DNA from: Planctomycetia bacterium
GTDB lineage: Bacteria; Planctomycetota; Planctomycetia; Gemmatales; HRBIN36
DNA: 64,000 nucleotides
Assembly: GCA_016795155.1 (NCBI GenBank)
Contig: JAEUIE010000014.1
Location: 1-64,000, forward strand
Direction: 5' to 3'
Numbering within the stretch: the stretch's first letter is position 1; each line of letters opens with the position of its first letter. Shown piece by piece: positions 42,073-50,454 of the stretch. Below the pieces are notes generated by a model, which saw only the letters and a list, made by a program, of their open reading frames with translations, did no database searches and had not been told where the DNA came from. The translations under genes were made by a program, and so were the position numbers.

Positions 42073-42297
42073 CTATTGATCGATAGCAGTCAGCATGCAG
42101 TATTCACTACCGGCACAGTCAAAAATCAACCAGGCACGGATGAGGTCAGCATCGGTGGCATCCTGTTCGAGGATGATAGCGTCTTTCTGGCCATGGCGAA
42201 TCTCCACCGCCTGGTAATACCGGGCCATGAATCGACGAAGGAATGTAAGGAACGACGCAGAGAGATTGTCAGACTTCACGGTGATGCAAATGTTCAT
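42073..42297 (-). CDS. Small hypothetical protein, divergent from the polymerase gene
   Basis: The ATG at 42297 is preceded by GGAG at 6-8 bases (the upstream ATG at 42309 overlaps this site), giving 74 residues with a likely alpha/beta fold (MNICITVKSDNLSASFLTFL and AIILEQDATDADLIRAWLIF). No family is recognised. It shares the 178-bp intergenic region with the Y-family polymerase gene, so the palindrome at 42377-42392 could control both. Confidence 0.55.
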   Translation of the reverse strand: MNICITVKSDNLSASFLTFLRRFMARYYQAVEIRHGQKDAIILEQDATDADLIRAWLIFDCAGSEYCMLTAIDQ

Positions 42298-42360
42298 AAC
42301 TGTCTCCATGGGTACGAAGCAACTCTACTCCATGTTCACCAGGTGCTGTCAAGCATCTAT

Positions 42361-42396
42361 TTGATAAATGATGGCGTGTACACTACTATACATGTT
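42361..42396. promoter_or_regulatory. Candidate promoter with palindromic operator upstream of the polymerase gene
   Basis: TTGATA at 42361-42366 and TACTAT at 42384-42389 are spaced by 17 bases, a plausible -35/-10 pair. The -10 region overlaps TGTA-N8-TACA (42377-42392), which contains GTGTACAC at 42376-42383. The geometry resembles a repressor site such as that of a LexA-type regulator, but no planctomycete consensus was available, so the identity is inference. Confidence 0.4.
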
Positions 42397-42474
42397 AAAA
42401 TGTTCATATATCCCTTGTCTGTTCACTACTGAACTCTGCTACGATGAGCCGATAGAGCATGCGGAGGGACATTC

Positions 42475-43710
42475 ATGCCACTTCCATTCCGGGTCTACGG
42501 CCACGTTGATGTTGATGCGTTTTATGCGTCAGCAGCCCAGGTGCGCAATCCGTTCCTGATGGGTAAGCCGCTGGGTGTGCTGTCGAACCAGGCTTATTTT
42601 GTGATCGCCAAGAGTCTTGAACTCAAGAAGTATGGCGTGAAGACTGGTGAGCCATTGCCGGACGCTATCGCCAAGTGTCCACATGCCATTTTCGTAAAGC
42701 GGGACTTTGCCTGGTACAACGCGTTGAGTGACCGCTTCCACGCCTTCATGCGGAAAATGGTTTCTCCTGTTTGCGAAGAATACAGTGTGGATGAATGCTT
42801 CTTTGTGATGCCTCAGTATGAAGATGCCAGCACGTTTGCCGAGAAGGTGCGTGGGTTGGTGAAGAAGTATATCGGCCTGCCGGTGACGGTGGGATTGGGT
42901 CGTTCCAAGACTCTCGCCAAGCTCATTAGCGATACAGCTAAGCCCAATGGTGCGAAGGCGGTGCTGACGGAAGCGGAAGAGCATAAACTTCTGGGCAACC
43001 TGGCCGTCACGGAAGTTTCAGGCATTGCCGGGCGACGGGCCAGGAGAATGGAGCCTTACGGCATCAAAACATGTCTCGATTACATCAACACTCCCGTTGC
43101 GAGAATCCGACAGATACTCACTGTGGAAGGCGCCAAGCTCTGGAACGAGCTGCGGGGCGACCCGGTTTCGAAAGTACAGACAGAACGACAACGCTACAAG
43201 ATTCTCACCCGAGGCGGTTCCATTGGCAGTGCTACTAATAAACCTGACCGTGCCTGGGCTTTCGTAGTCAAGAACCTGGAACGACTAATCGAGGAGTTGC
43301 ATCGGCATCAACTCAAGACCGGCAGGGTTGAGTTTCATCTGGAGCAGCGTAGTTACGACTATCAGATGTATCATTTTGGAACCGGTTCCAACCTCGAAGC
43401 GCCAACAGATCGGTTTGATCTCTTGGTGGAAGTCTTCGAGCAGTTGTTCCGGCGTACCTATCAGAGACACTTACTGGTGTCGCGGATGCACTTGCTGGCT
43501 CACCGACTTGAATCTGCAGCAACTGCTCAACGGGGCTTGTTTGACCCGCCTGATGAGCCAGAACGAACACTAGCAGTTACCAAGAGGCGAATCAACACGG
43601 ATGTCAGCCGATTTGCGATTCGGAGCGGTGCCACCTTGCCTATTAAAGACTGGTATGACGACCCGGCCCTGGGCGAAGAGGCGATTGCTCCGCAAAGAAC
43701 GGTGTGGTAA
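42475..43710 (+). CDS. Y-family translesion DNA polymerase (UmuC/DinB-like)
   Basis: The start is fixed by GGAGGG at 42463-42468, six bases before the ATG. 411 residues. Catalytic motifs: DVDAFYAS (residues 12-19, metal-binding Asp12 and Tyr17 at the steric-gate position) and YSVDECF with Asp106-Glu107. The segment VLSNQAYFVIAKSLELKKYGVKTGEP is UmuC-like, followed by the helix-hairpin-helix region (VTEVSGIAGRRARRMEPYG) and the little-finger domain (LIEELHRHQLKTGRVEFHL). The C-terminal extension ends without a beta-clamp motif that I can recognise. The enzyme copies damaged templates with low fidelity. It is followed after two bases by the gene at 43713, so they form an operon. Confidence 0.88.
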   Translation: MPLPFRVYGHVDVDAFYASAAQVRNPFLMGKPLGVLSNQAYFVIAKSLELKKYGVKTGEPLPDAIAKCPHAIFVKRDFAWYNALSDRFHAFMRKMVSPVCEEYSVDECFFVMPQYEDASTFAEKVRGLVKKYIGLPVTVGLGRSKTLAKLISDTAKPNGAKAVLTEAEEHKLLGNLAVTEVSGIAGRRARRMEPYGIKTCLDYINTPVARIRQILTVEGAKLWNELRGDPVSKVQTERQRYKILTRGGSIGSATNKPDRAWAFVVKNLERLIEELHRHQLKTGRVEFHLEQRSYDYQMYHFGTGSNLEAPTDRFDLLVEVFEQLFRRTYQRHLLVSRMHLLAHRLESAATAQRGLFDPPDEPERTLAVTKRRINTDVSRFAIRSGATLPIKDWYDDPALGEEAIAPQRTVW

Positions 43711-43712
43711 CC

Positions 43713-44186
43713 ATGTGTGATGCGGTTTCAATCTCGCTGAAACATCTGCCGACGAAATACCATCACCATCCTGCGATCATAACCAGGGTGACAGGCCGTG
43801 GTGGCGAAGAAGAAGTGCAGTTCTACTACGACCGCAAGCCTTATCCGCCGCTGTTACCTATCGTGCTCGAGGATCAATTCCGCATAGTACGCTGGGGAAA
43901 TCGGCAGCGACGCAGTAAGGTGTTGCCCCATACAGGTCGGGTCGAAGTCTGGGAACTGGAGCAAGGCATCTGGCAGCATACCGATATTCAGGAGGTGCTG
44001 ATTACGGGCAATGCCGCCTTGCATCGCGGTGTCTGGTTCCCATTGCTGGAAGGCATCAAGGGAATCTATCTACGGGATGAACACGGTACGCCCACGGTAT
44101 TTATGTTGATGGACAAGCCCTCGGACTACTATGGTATCATGACCAAAAGCAAGGTGATGCCAGTCATCGTAGGGGATATTATTTAA
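43713..44186 (+). CDS. Met-Cys-starting protein co-transcribed with the Y-family polymerase (possible divergent SRAP)
   Basis: The ATG at 43713 follows the polymerase stop by two bases; the longer frame (43704) would overlap it. With this start the protein (157 residues) begins MCDAVSISLKHLPTK, so Cys is residue 2 after Met, as in the SOS-associated SRAP/HMCES family, whose Cys2 crosslinks to abasic DNA. Other features that may correspond: RIVRWGN (WG motif near residue 66), GIYLRDEHGTPTVFMLMD, and MTKSKVMPVIVGDII, which resembles the HdRMPviL end. The catalytic Glu and His of SRAP are not clear and the protein is shorter than usual. Assignment is therefore tentative, but context (translesion polymerase operon) supports a repair role. 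Confidence 0.55.
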   Translation: MCDAVSISLKHLPTKYHHHPAIITRVTGRGGEEEVQFYYDRKPYPPLLPIVLEDQFRIVRWGNRQRRSKVLPHTGRVEVWELEQGIWQHTDIQEVLITGNAALHRGVWFPLLEGIKGIYLRDEHGTPTVFMLMDKPSDYYGIMTKSKVMPVIVGDII

Positions 44187-44284
44187 TAAGACGCTCATGG
44201 TTCAGGTGCATCGCGGCGAATCGTGAGGACTACTATCTCATTTTCCCAATCAACATCAGGCAGGTTATCTCATAAGACAACCTC

Positions 44285-45451
44285 ATGGATACACTGCCTG
44301 TCATCAGCTTGAAAATTGAAAGGCGTTCGTCGCATCCGTGGATCTTCCAGAAGATGGTGGAGAAGCCGATGCAGAAGCCGCCGCCCGGCACCATTGTGGA
44401 TATCGAAGACATCTCTGGCCAATGGGTGGGCCGTGGTTTTTACAATGGCCACTCGCGCATCAGCCTGCGTGTGCTGACATCGAATCGCGAGGAAGTCATC
44501 GATGCCGATTTCTTCCGCCGCAAGATCAGTCAGGCAGTTGCACTACGTCGGGAACTGCATCAACTCGATACCGTGACCAGTGCTTATCGGCTGGTTCATT
44601 CGGAAGGCGATGGCCTGAGCGGCCTGGTGGTGGATCGCTTTGGTGACATCATCGTGCTCGAGTTTTTCTCGGCAGGCATGTTCAAGTGGCGAAACACCAT
44701 CATGGAGATTCTTGCAGAGTTGTTCCCCGGCACATGTTTTTACTGGTTTGCTGAGGAGCATGTGCAGAAGCAGGAATCGTTTGACTGCTGGCCGCCTGAA
44801 CAGCCTGAGGGGGTGAACATTACCGAGCATGGGTTGCGATTCCGAGTGCAGCCCGGTGCCAAGCATAAGACAGGTTTCTTTGTCGATCAACGCGACAACC
44901 GCAATTACCTGACGCAGTTCACCGCGGGAAAAAAGGTGCTCGATATCTGCTGCAACACTGGTGGCTTTGCAGTCTATGCCAAGGCCAAGGGTAAAGCGGA
45001 GGAAACCATCGGTCTCGATCTCGATGAAGAATGCCTGGAGACAGCTAAACAGAATGCCAACCTCAACCAGGCACGTGTCCGCTTCGTGCAGACGGATTTG
45101 TACCCCTGGCTGCGTGATTCCATTGCCAGGCAACAGTTTTTTGATGTCGTCATTCTCGATCCAGCCAAGCAGACCCGCGATCGCGAAGGCATCGACGATG
45201 CACTCAAGCAGTATCTCGACATGAACCGATTGGCGATGCAGGTAGTGACTCCCGGTGGAGTTTATCTGACTTGTTCCTGCACCGGGTTAATCAACGAAGA
45301 TTTGTTTATTGACTGCATTCGACGATCAGCGTGGCAGGCAGGCCGCACACTGCAGATTTTTCATCTCAGTGGCGCCGGACCTGATCATCCTTATTATGCT
45401 CACGTTCGCGAAGGCCGGTATCTGAAGGCGGTGTGGGGGCGGTTGCTGTAG
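44285..45451 (+). CDS. rlmI: Class I SAM-dependent rRNA methyltransferase (RlmI-like)
   Basis: 388 residues. An N-terminal PUA domain (about 1-75, PPGTIVDIEDISGQWVGRGFYN) is followed by an RlmI-type middle domain (VHSEGDGLSGLVVDRFGDIIV) and a Rossmann methyltransferase: HKTGFFVDQRDNRNYL, KVLDICCNTGGFAVYA (motif I), IGLDLDEECLETAKQNA, and DVVILDPAKQTRD where the usual catalytic loop is DPP; the end LTCSCTGLINEDLF carries motif-like Cys residues. RlmI methylates a cytosine (C1962 in E. coli) of 23S rRNA at carbon 5. The replacement of the second Pro by Ala is mild. Begins 98 bases after the previous gene; could be read through. Confidence 0.88.
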   Translation: MDTLPVISLKIERRSSHPWIFQKMVEKPMQKPPPGTIVDIEDISGQWVGRGFYNGHSRISLRVLTSNREEVIDADFFRRKISQAVALRRELHQLDTVTSAYRLVHSEGDGLSGLVVDRFGDIIVLEFFSAGMFKWRNTIMEILAELFPGTCFYWFAEEHVQKQESFDCWPPEQPEGVNITEHGLRFRVQPGAKHKTGFFVDQRDNRNYLTQFTAGKKVLDICCNTGGFAVYAKAKGKAEETIGLDLDEECLETAKQNANLNQARVRFVQTDLYPWLRDSIARQQFFDVVILDPAKQTRDREGIDDALKQYLDMNRLAMQVVTPGGVYLTCSCTGLINEDLFIDCIRRSAWQAGRTLQIFHLSGAGPDHPYYAHVREGRYLKAVWGRLL

Positions 45452-46049
45452 TATTAGCCAGTGGGAAGCCATTTACGAAGTTGCGATGGATAGATTTGTC
45501 AGCTTGACTTGAGCCGCCGTTCATGCATTATCAGCAGATGAATGACTTGAAGATAATGTAACTTTTGCATCATGACGCTTCGTGTTGCCATCGCGAATTC
45601 CTACCTGGCATAGCTAGGCGAAATGGCGAGATCGGTAACCATTTTCTCTATCTCTCGCAGAATACCTGCCTTATACAGGTAGTTTGAAATGATGTAAAAG
45701 GAAGTGAGCTAGAGTATCGTTTTAGTGCAACTTATAAACAGGTAAGAGTTTACGTCGAATCCATAATGAAAAAGAGTAACCAACGTGTAGTGCAAGTTTC
45801 AAAGAAGGTTGACTTTAACGGCTATTCCGTGGTGGAAAGTTTCAAGGTTAGTACGGGTGGTGACGATAAAGTGGATTGAAACCATAGTGGCGTTGGTATC
45901 GACGCGACAGTTGCCGCTGGGGGAGTTGGCCAGGGGAAGGCCGCAGGCGGCAGACCGCACCACAACTGGGGAATCTAGGCACGCACGAAACTGTTTCGAC
46001 CTTGACTGTTAAGGAAGCAACAGAGCGGCGGCCCAAGGAGACGACGGCA
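45452..46049. other. Long upstream region of the BBP7 gene, no gene seen
   Basis: Nearly 600 bases without a supported frame. A TTGACT at about 45810 could be a -35 element, but no convincing -10 follows, and I found no strong hairpin. The right third is Gly/Ala-codon rich and GC-rich. The region is likely a long leader and promoter for the outer-membrane protein, which is expected to be expressed at high level. Confidence 0.4.
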
Positions 46050-47393
46050 ATGGCTCGATGGAAAACGCTCTTGCTTGCCGGGGCGCTAGGCTGCTGGCCG
46101 GCCCTTGGCTACGCCCAAGCAAACTTGCCGGTCCCACCGGCGGGACCTGGCGGAGATTTAGGCGTACCAGCCTTGCCTCCAGGCGCGAACACCGGAACGA
46201 TCTCTGCACCGGTTGCCGTATCAGGCAGCAGCATGAGTCGCCCGGCTCGCGTGTCCCTCTCTGACATGGGTTCAGGCTCTGGAATGATGGGTGGCGTACC
46301 CGACGTTACCGGAATGCCCAAGCCCGAAGGCATGATGTTCACCGGCATGAACATGGGTATGTCGCCGATGATGGGTGGCGACCAGGCCCAAGGTTCCTTT
46401 ATGCCTGCCAGTGCCAACTGCTTTGCTCCTGGATGCCCCGTGGGTGTTGAACCCTGTGGCACCACGATCCATGCACGTGGCCCCAGTGGCTTCATGCTCG
46501 ATGCAGGTATCATGTGGTACCGCGTCAAGCGAAGTGATCCTTCTTTGCTCACTCGCCAGTTCATCGACAACGGCGGTTTCGGCGACGTGACCGTGGGCGT
46601 TCAGGAAGATTACGGTTCAGCAACCGGTGCAGGCTGGTGGGTTGGCGGTGGTTACCTGGCTCCCAACGGCTGGTTCGGCATGGTGACTTATCGCAAGTAC
46701 ACCGACACCGTTCACAGCGACCGCGTGACTAACGATGGCCTCGATCCTAACTTCTCCATCGAATACATCGGACCTGGCCCGCTGGGCAGTGGTGCTGGTG
46801 GCGATGTGCCAGGCAATGGCTTCATCGACCGAGGCTTCGCTGTTGACTGGACCAACGTTGACGCGATGATAGGCACCGTGATCAGCCCGGCTGAATGTCT
46901 CGACATCGTCTTCAGTGGCGGTATCCGCTTCAGCAAGTTGGAACAGAACTACGATGTTTTCATCAATCGTGATCTGGGTGCCTTCAACGCTCAGCAACTC
47001 TATACACGGTTGCAGGGTGCTGGCCCTCGCATCGGTCTGGAAACACGTGTCTATCCTTGCTCGCCATTGACACTGTATGCCAAGGCTTACTCATCGATTC
47101 TCTATACAAATCGCGTAGAAGAAGCTAACACCATCTTTGCTGACGGGTTAGGCAACTTCACTCAGGGCTTCACAACCTATACCCGTGAAGAACTCATGCC
47201 AGTGATTGAATTGAGCCTGGGCTTCGACATCAATCTGTTCAGCGGCCGATTCATCATCGGTGCTGGCTATGACATGAACTACCTGTTCGAAGCTGGTTCG
47301 ACCTACTCCGAACAGACGACTAATCCCCGCTCAGCCCGCCATGTCAACCTGGCGATTGACGGAGTGAACCTGCACGCCACCTGGCTGTGGTAA
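46050..47393 (+). CDS. BBP7-family outer-membrane beta-barrel protein
   Basis: The start ATG at 46050 has AAGGAG at 46035-46040, nine bases upstream. 447 residues: a signal peptide (MARWKTLLLAGALGCWPALGYAQA), a Pro/Gly/Met-rich linker (about 25-120, PPAGPGGDL then repeated GMNMGMSPMMGG), a short Cys-rich patch (NCFAPGCPVGVEPCGT) and a beta-barrel region with alternating strands (SGFMLDAGIMWYRVK, GWWVGGGYLAPNGWFGMVTYR, FIIGAGYDMNYLFE) ending VNLHATWLW, an aromatic C-terminus. This matches the BBP7 family of planctomycete barrels. It should be a pore or surface protein of the outer membrane. A strong terminator follows. Confidence 0.85.
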   Translation: MARWKTLLLAGALGCWPALGYAQANLPVPPAGPGGDLGVPALPPGANTGTISAPVAVSGSSMSRPARVSLSDMGSGSGMMGGVPDVTGMPKPEGMMFTGMNMGMSPMMGGDQAQGSFMPASANCFAPGCPVGVEPCGTTIHARGPSGFMLDAGIMWYRVKRSDPSLLTRQFIDNGGFGDVTVGVQEDYGSATGAGWWVGGGYLAPNGWFGMVTYRKYTDTVHSDRVTNDGLDPNFSIEYIGPGPLGSGAGGDVPGNGFIDRGFAVDWTNVDAMIGTVISPAECLDIVFSGGIRFSKLEQNYDVFINRDLGAFNAQQLYTRLQGAGPRIGLETRVYPCSPLTLYAKAYSSILYTNRVEEANTIFADGLGNFTQGFTTYTREELMPVIELSLGFDINLFSGRFIIGAGYDMNYLFEAGSTYSEQTTNPRSARHVNLAIDGVNLHATWLW

Positions 47394-47412
47394 CCGGTTA
47401 GCAGTAAATGAA

Positions 47413-47450
47413 ACAAGCCGCGAGAATCTTCTCGCGGCTTGTCTGTTTTT
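47413..47450 (+). terminator. Rho-independent terminator of the BBP7 gene
   Basis: A 14-bp perfect stem (47413-47426 with 47429-47442) and 2-base loop, followed by CTGTTTTTG. It begins 20 bases past the stop. Confidence 0.9.
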
Positions 47451-47476
47451 GATTGGTGTACGGAGTGTTGTGGCAT

Positions 47477-47564
47477 GGTCGTAACTGTACTCAGTTTCGA
47501 CCCTGCAGTTTCGCGACCATTTTGCATTTCTTCAGGGTCGTGATGGTACTCCATCTCGACCCTG
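47477..47564. repeat. Two adjacent hairpins of the CAGGGTCG/CGACCCTG family
   Basis: GGTCG-taACT...AGTtt-CGACC at 47477-47502 and CAGGGTCG-tGATGG-tact-CCATCt-CGACCCTG at 47533-47564. A third member is at 55045-55074. They lie between the BBP7 terminator and the enolase-superfamily gene. Confidence 0.75.
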
Positions 47565-47683
47565 CCAAAGCTAATCACCAAACTTGTGGAGAAGCATTTG
47601 ACCTGCTACTGCAATTCCATTGCATTTACCTTGCATTTACGGTCTACTGAGACAGTTCATCTCGAGACCCGTTGAGTTCGTCC

Positions 47684-49030
47684 ATGTCGGTTGCGGTACG
47701 TATTGTTGATGTACAACTGGGTGAAGAGACATTCCGTTACCGTACACCGATCAAGTTTGGCGGCGTGGCGGTGGATCGTGCCACGCTGCTCAATGCACAT
47801 GTAGTGATTGAAGACAAGCAAGGCAGGCAGCAGGTGGGCTTTGGCTCCATGCCGCTGGGCAATGTCTGGGCCTTTCCCACCACACAATTGACATATGATC
47901 AAACGCTGCAATTGATGCAGGAACTGGCTGAGGATGCGGCACATATCGCCCGAACGCACAAGCTCTGGGGCCATCCGCTGGAACTACATGAAGTACTGGA
48001 GCCAGCCTGGCTGCAGGCAGCACGACTTCGTTCCGAAACTTTGCCGGTGAAAATACCAGACCTGACAACGCTGGTGGCTACCAGTCCCATTGATGCAGCC
48101 ATACACGATGCCTATGGCAAGCTGCATGGCCGCAGCAGCTATGAGTGCTACGGCGCCGATTTTCTCCATCGCGATGTAGGCAGTTTCCTGGGCAAGGAGT
48201 TTGCCGGGGTCTGGATTTCAGACCATATCACGACAAACCCTGTCGCCAGCCTGCCTTTGTACCATCTGGTAGGAGCGCTGGATGCACTCACGCCAGCGGA
48301 AGTCATCACCAATGGCAAATCGGATCAGTATCCCCAGCACCTGGCAGATTGGATTCGTCGCGACCTGCTCACGCATCTCAAGATCAAGCTGAATGGCGAT
48401 GACCTGGCCTGGGATGTGAACCGGGTAATTCAGGTCAATCATGTCGCTGAGAATCTGCAACATGAACGCGAGACCACTGAGTGGCATTACTCACTCGATT
48501 TCAATGAGAGATGCCAGTCGGTGGGGTATTTGCTGGAGTTCATCCAACGGCTCAAGAGCAAGTCGGCACAGGCGTGGAGCCGGGTGCAGTACATTGAACA
48601 GCCAACGGCACGGAACCTGAAAGCGCATCCGGAAAACAAGATGCACGAGGTATCGAAACTGGTGCCGGTAGTGATTGATGAATCACTGGTGGACCTGGAA
48701 AGCCTGCAACTGGCCCGTGAGCAGGGTTACACGGGTGCAGCATTGAAAGCCTGCAAGGGACAAAGTGCCTCGCTGCTGATGGCCTGTGCTGTCCGGCACT
48801 ATGGTATGTTTTTGTGCGTACAGGATTTAACCTGTCCAGGCGCCTCGCTGATTCATTCCGCAGGCCTGGCAGCACACGTCAAAGGTGTGGCAGCGATTGA
48901 AGCCAACGCCCGGCAGTATCTTCCCGCAGCCAATGAGCGGTGGAAACGCAGCTATCCCGGACTGTTTGAGCCGGTGGACGGAAGATTACTGACCGGACAG
49001 CTCAAGGGGTTGGGGTTGAGTGTCTTGTAG
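47684..49030 (+). CDS. Enolase-superfamily (mandelate racemase/muconate lactonising type) enzyme
   Basis: The ATG at 47684 is chosen over a TTG at 47672; a TTGAG lies 8 bases before it. 448 residues, longer than most members. The N-terminal capping domain runs to about 140; the barrel shows LDFNERC (first metal ligand), IEQPT (second) and VVIDESL (third), with KACKGQSASLLMACAV downstream (Lys motif on the following strand) and DLTCPGASLIHSAGLAAH. The family abstracts a proton alpha to a carboxylate, using a divalent metal. The substrate is unknown; the divergent N-terminus and insertions near residue 220-260 suggest a specialised subgroup. No pathway partner is adjacent. Confidence 0.82.
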   Translation: MSVAVRIVDVQLGEETFRYRTPIKFGGVAVDRATLLNAHVVIEDKQGRQQVGFGSMPLGNVWAFPTTQLTYDQTLQLMQELAEDAAHIARTHKLWGHPLELHEVLEPAWLQAARLRSETLPVKIPDLTTLVATSPIDAAIHDAYGKLHGRSSYECYGADFLHRDVGSFLGKEFAGVWISDHITTNPVASLPLYHLVGALDALTPAEVITNGKSDQYPQHLADWIRRDLLTHLKIKLNGDDLAWDVNRVIQVNHVAENLQHERETTEWHYSLDFNERCQSVGYLLEFIQRLKSKSAQAWSRVQYIEQPTARNLKAHPENKMHEVSKLVPVVIDESLVDLESLQLAREQGYTGAALKACKGQSASLLMACAVRHYGMFLCVQDLTCPGASLIHSAGLAAHVKGVAAIEANARQYLPAANERWKRSYPGLFEPVDGRLLTGQLKGLGLSVL

Positions 49031-49038
49031 TAGTACAC

Positions 49039-49818
49039 TCAACGACGCAGGTAGGCTACCGCATTCTGGAAAAGTAGAAGGCCATCGCCTTGGGGGGCGA
49101 GACCCCGGCGGGTCCAGCGTGGATGCTGGTAAGGCAGAATGTGTCTGTCGGGGTGGGGCATCAGGCCCAGCACGCGGCCGGATGGATCACAAGCCCCGGC
49201 AACATCGCCCTGTGAGCCATTAGGATTGTAAGGTTGATTGGCCCGCTGGCCTGCACCAGCAATATATCGTAGTACCAGTTGGTGATGACGTTCCATCTCC
49301 TGCCAGGTGGCCTGGTCGCGTGTGACGAACCGGCCTTCACCATGAGCGATCGGCACTTCCATGGTGACGTAGCCTTCGAGGAAGGGGCACTGGTGTTCCG
49401 GGTTGATGCCCAGGGTTACCCAGCGATCCTGAAAGCCATGCGGCAGATTGTTAGCGAGCGTGGCAGGAACCTGTTGGTCTGCATCGGGCGGGATGATCAG
49501 CCCGGCTTTGAGCAGCACCTGAAAACCGTTGCAGATGCCGAGGATCAGTTTGCCTGCATCGCGAAACTGATTGAGTGCATCGGCGAGGAACGTCTGCAAC
49601 TGGACCGCGAGGATTTTGCCAGCAGCGACATCGTCGCCATAGGTAAAGCCGCCTGGAATGAGGAGCAACTGATAATCGTGAAGCAAGGCGGGCCGTTCGC
49701 GAAGACGGTTGATGTGTACAAGGTCAGGTTTGGCGCCGGCCTGTTCCAGGGCGAAGGCAGCTTCCTGGTCGCAATTGGCTCCGGGAGCACGCAGAATCAA
49801 AGCACGGACGTCGGCCAC
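49039..49818 (-). CDS. purQ: Phosphoribosylformylglycinamidine synthase glutaminase subunit
   Basis: 259 residues (longer than the small PurQ of 220, as in many non-enteric bacteria). Class I glutamine amidotransferase features: APGANCDQEAAFALEQAGA near the start, IPGGFTYGDDVAAG, the catalytic Cys in GICNGFQVLLKAGL, PIAHGEGRF, and the His/Glu pair at the end in GLMPHPDRH. It supplies ammonia from glutamine to PurL for FGAR amidation in purine synthesis. purL and purS are not in this window. The gene follows the membrane protein gene (49821-50330) with a 2-base gap, so they are one transcript. Confidence 0.95.
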   Translation of the reverse strand: MADVRALILRAPGANCDQEAAFALEQAGAKPDLVHINRLRERPALLHDYQLLLIPGGFTYGDDVAAGKILAVQLQTFLADALNQFRDAGKLILGICNGFQVLLKAGLIIPPDADQQVPATLANNLPHGFQDRWVTLGINPEHQCPFLEGYVTMEVPIAHGEGRFVTRDQATWQEMERHHQLVLRYIAGAGQRANQPYNPNGSQGDVAGACDPSGRVLGLMPHPDRHILPYQHPRWTRRGLAPQGDGLLLFQNAVAYLRR

Positions 49819-49820
49819 GG

Positions 49821-50330
49821 TTATCTCGCCAGGCCAGGTTGCTCCGCGCGTTTGATGAGTTCCCGGCGAAGCTCTTCCCAGCGAGCCTGGATATCGCTGG
49901 TCATACGCATGTTATAGATGCCTGGCTGCCCGGTGGCAGGTGCAGATTGCACCATCGCCAGCAAGGTGCTGACCTGGTTCTTCAAGTCGCCGATTTCCAG
50001 TTGCCCCATTTTCTGAAAACGTTCAACGAGCGGCTCGCGATGAGCCACGGCCAGGTTGTTGAGAGTGGTGTAGGCGGAGTAAGGTTGCTGAAGCAGATTC
50101 AGTGCAGCCAGGTATGGATTATTGTTCGGGTTCGAGGCTGGCGTGATGATGCCCATCGCTTCGCCCAGGTATTTGACGCCGACCAACCCTGCGATGAGCA
50201 TGATGACCAGCACCAGCCAGGGCAGCATCGGGTGCGATTTCTTGTTCTGCTTCAGCCAGAGGAGTACCCCTGCACTGAGCAGCAGGATGACCATGAGGGC
50301 AATGGATAATTCAAGAAGCGAGTTAGTCAT
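49821..50330 (-). CDS. Two-helix membrane protein upstream of purQ (hypothetical)
   Basis: The 169-residue product has two N-terminal membrane helices (about 7-25 and 38-57), an Asn/Pro-rich link (PASNPNNNPYLAAL) and a cytoplasmic or periplasmic helical domain (ERFQKMGQLEIGDLKNQVSTL, ARWEELRRELIKRA). The family is not recognised. Its stop lies two bases before the purQ start, an arrangement that implies translational coupling, although no link to purine synthesis is known. Confidence 0.65.
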   Translation of the reverse strand: MTNSLLELSIALMVILLLSAGVLLWLKQNKKSHPMLPWLVLVIMLIAGLVGVKYLGEAMGIITPASNPNNNPYLAALNLLQQPYSAYTTLNNLAVAHREPLVERFQKMGQLEIGDLKNQVSTLLAMVQSAPATGQPGIYNMRMTSDIQARWEELRRELIKRAEQPGLAR

Positions 50331-50454
50331 GCTGCAACAGTCCCGGTGGAGCTATGGGGAAGTATAGCATGGGAAAGCGTGAAACCGTTGGGCAATACAA
50401 ACTCAACAGACTTTCAGCATCATTTGACTAGTACAAATCAACCCGCTCCTTGCA

